Part shown: positions 63,948 through 64,000 of the stretch, in pieces | Numbering within the stretch: position 1 is the first letter of the stretch | How the letters are laid out: each line of letters opens with the position of its first letter | Origin: Eubacteriales bacterium | Lineage (GTDB): Bacteria; Bacillota; Clostridia; Peptostreptococcales; Anaerovoracaceae | Assembly: GCA_028872475.1 (NCBI GenBank) | Contig: JAQYMQ010000005.1 | Coordinates: 1 to 64,000 of the forward strand | Length of the DNA stretch: 64,000 bases | Direction of reading: 5' to 3' | Notes under the pieces: generated by a model | Database searches by the model: none | Seen by the model: the letters and a program-made list of their open reading frames with translations, nothing else | Told to the model about the DNA's origin: nothing | Made by a program: the position numbers and the translations under genes

Positions 63948-64000
63948 TTATGCTACGTTAGTCATAGTTTCATTCTTCATTTCTTTTTTTATAGAAATTT
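63948..64000 (-). CDS. Possible C-terminal end of a gene entering from the right
   Basis: On the minus strand a frame is open from the window edge, reading ...KKEMKNETMTNVA and a TAA at 63950-63948. It is followed by the minus-strand terminator, which supports a real gene end. Seventeen codons are too few to name it. Confidence 0.3.
   Translation of the reverse strand, partial: ISIKKEMKNETMTNVA

Noticed and set aside
1..64000. Mobile elements, prophage, tRNA or rRNA genes
   Set aside because: I saw no transposase, integrase, phage structural gene, tRNA cloverleaf or rRNA stretch; the surface-gene regions could be transferred DNA but show no borders.

Overview
The window is low-GC, AT-rich DNA from a Gram-positive anaerobe of the Clostridia type. 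Supporting signs are PolC, RNase Y, a T-box leader on ileS, RodA, IreB, rubrerythrin, a type 1B dihydroorotate dehydrogenase pair (PyrD/PyrK), the DOXP isoprenoid genes dxr and ispG, LexA boxes of the Firmicute kind and two sortase-type surface proteins. I recognise no rRNA, tRNA, CRISPR array, prophage or insertion sequence. A genus cannot be fixed from this sequence alone; a commensal of the Peptostreptococcales/Eubacteriales kind would fit. Nearly all genes are on the + strand; thiN, rodA and a LysM gene are the clear exceptions.

Layout. 1-3.4 kb: the 3' part of a giant repetitive surface protein, apparently split by a one-base frameshift. 3.7-4.3 kb: two decayed genes (Ogt-type DNA repair methyltransferase and a small monooxygenase-fold protein). 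4.3-10.2 kb: thiN, a Fur/PerR regulator with rubrerythrin, a two-piece LysO lysine exporter, rodA and rny. 10.3-13.8 kb: promoter, isoleucine T-box and a type 2-like ileS. 13.8-24 kb: the operon pyrH-frr-uppS-cdsA-dxr-rseP-ispG-polC, linking ribosome recycling, undecaprenyl carrier, phospholipid and isoprenoid synthesis, intramembrane proteolysis and replication. 24-29 kb: an SPFH/zinc-ribbon membrane pair and an orphan CpaE/TadZ-like gene with a small HTH gene. 29.2-31.9 kb: a SpaA/VaFE-type surface protein. 32-38.7 kb: rpsU-yqeY, an SDR, phoH-ybeY-era-recO, a DUF4342 protein and glyQS. 38.7-50.4 kb: a divergent PPDK-like protein followed by pyrimidine genes pyrC, carB, pyrK, pyrD, pyrF, pyrE and a pyrB with a fused zinc domain. 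50.6-56.2 kb: an MFS transporter, rplU-rpmA-obgE, an HD protein, comEA and a DUF896 protein. 56.2-63 kb: iscS-iscU-mnmA-alaS-ireB and ruvX. 63.2-64 kb: an SOS-controlled LysM/YneA-like gene with three LexA boxes.

The features most worth a second look are departures from family norms: a PolC with no room for the 3'-5' exonuclease domain; a PPDK homologue that has lost the catalytic cysteine and most of the phosphohistidine motif; ribosomal protein L21 with a long tail ending in a helix-extension-helix-like segment, with no prp protease gene and an L27 without the usual Firmicute N-terminal extension; aspartate transcarbamylase fused to only the zinc half of PyrI; a ParA/CpaE-fold protein without the Walker A lysine; two surface proteins sharing a [VI]KT[ND] anchor motif in place of LPXTG; and no TGA stop codon among 53 genes (42 TAA, 11 TAG).
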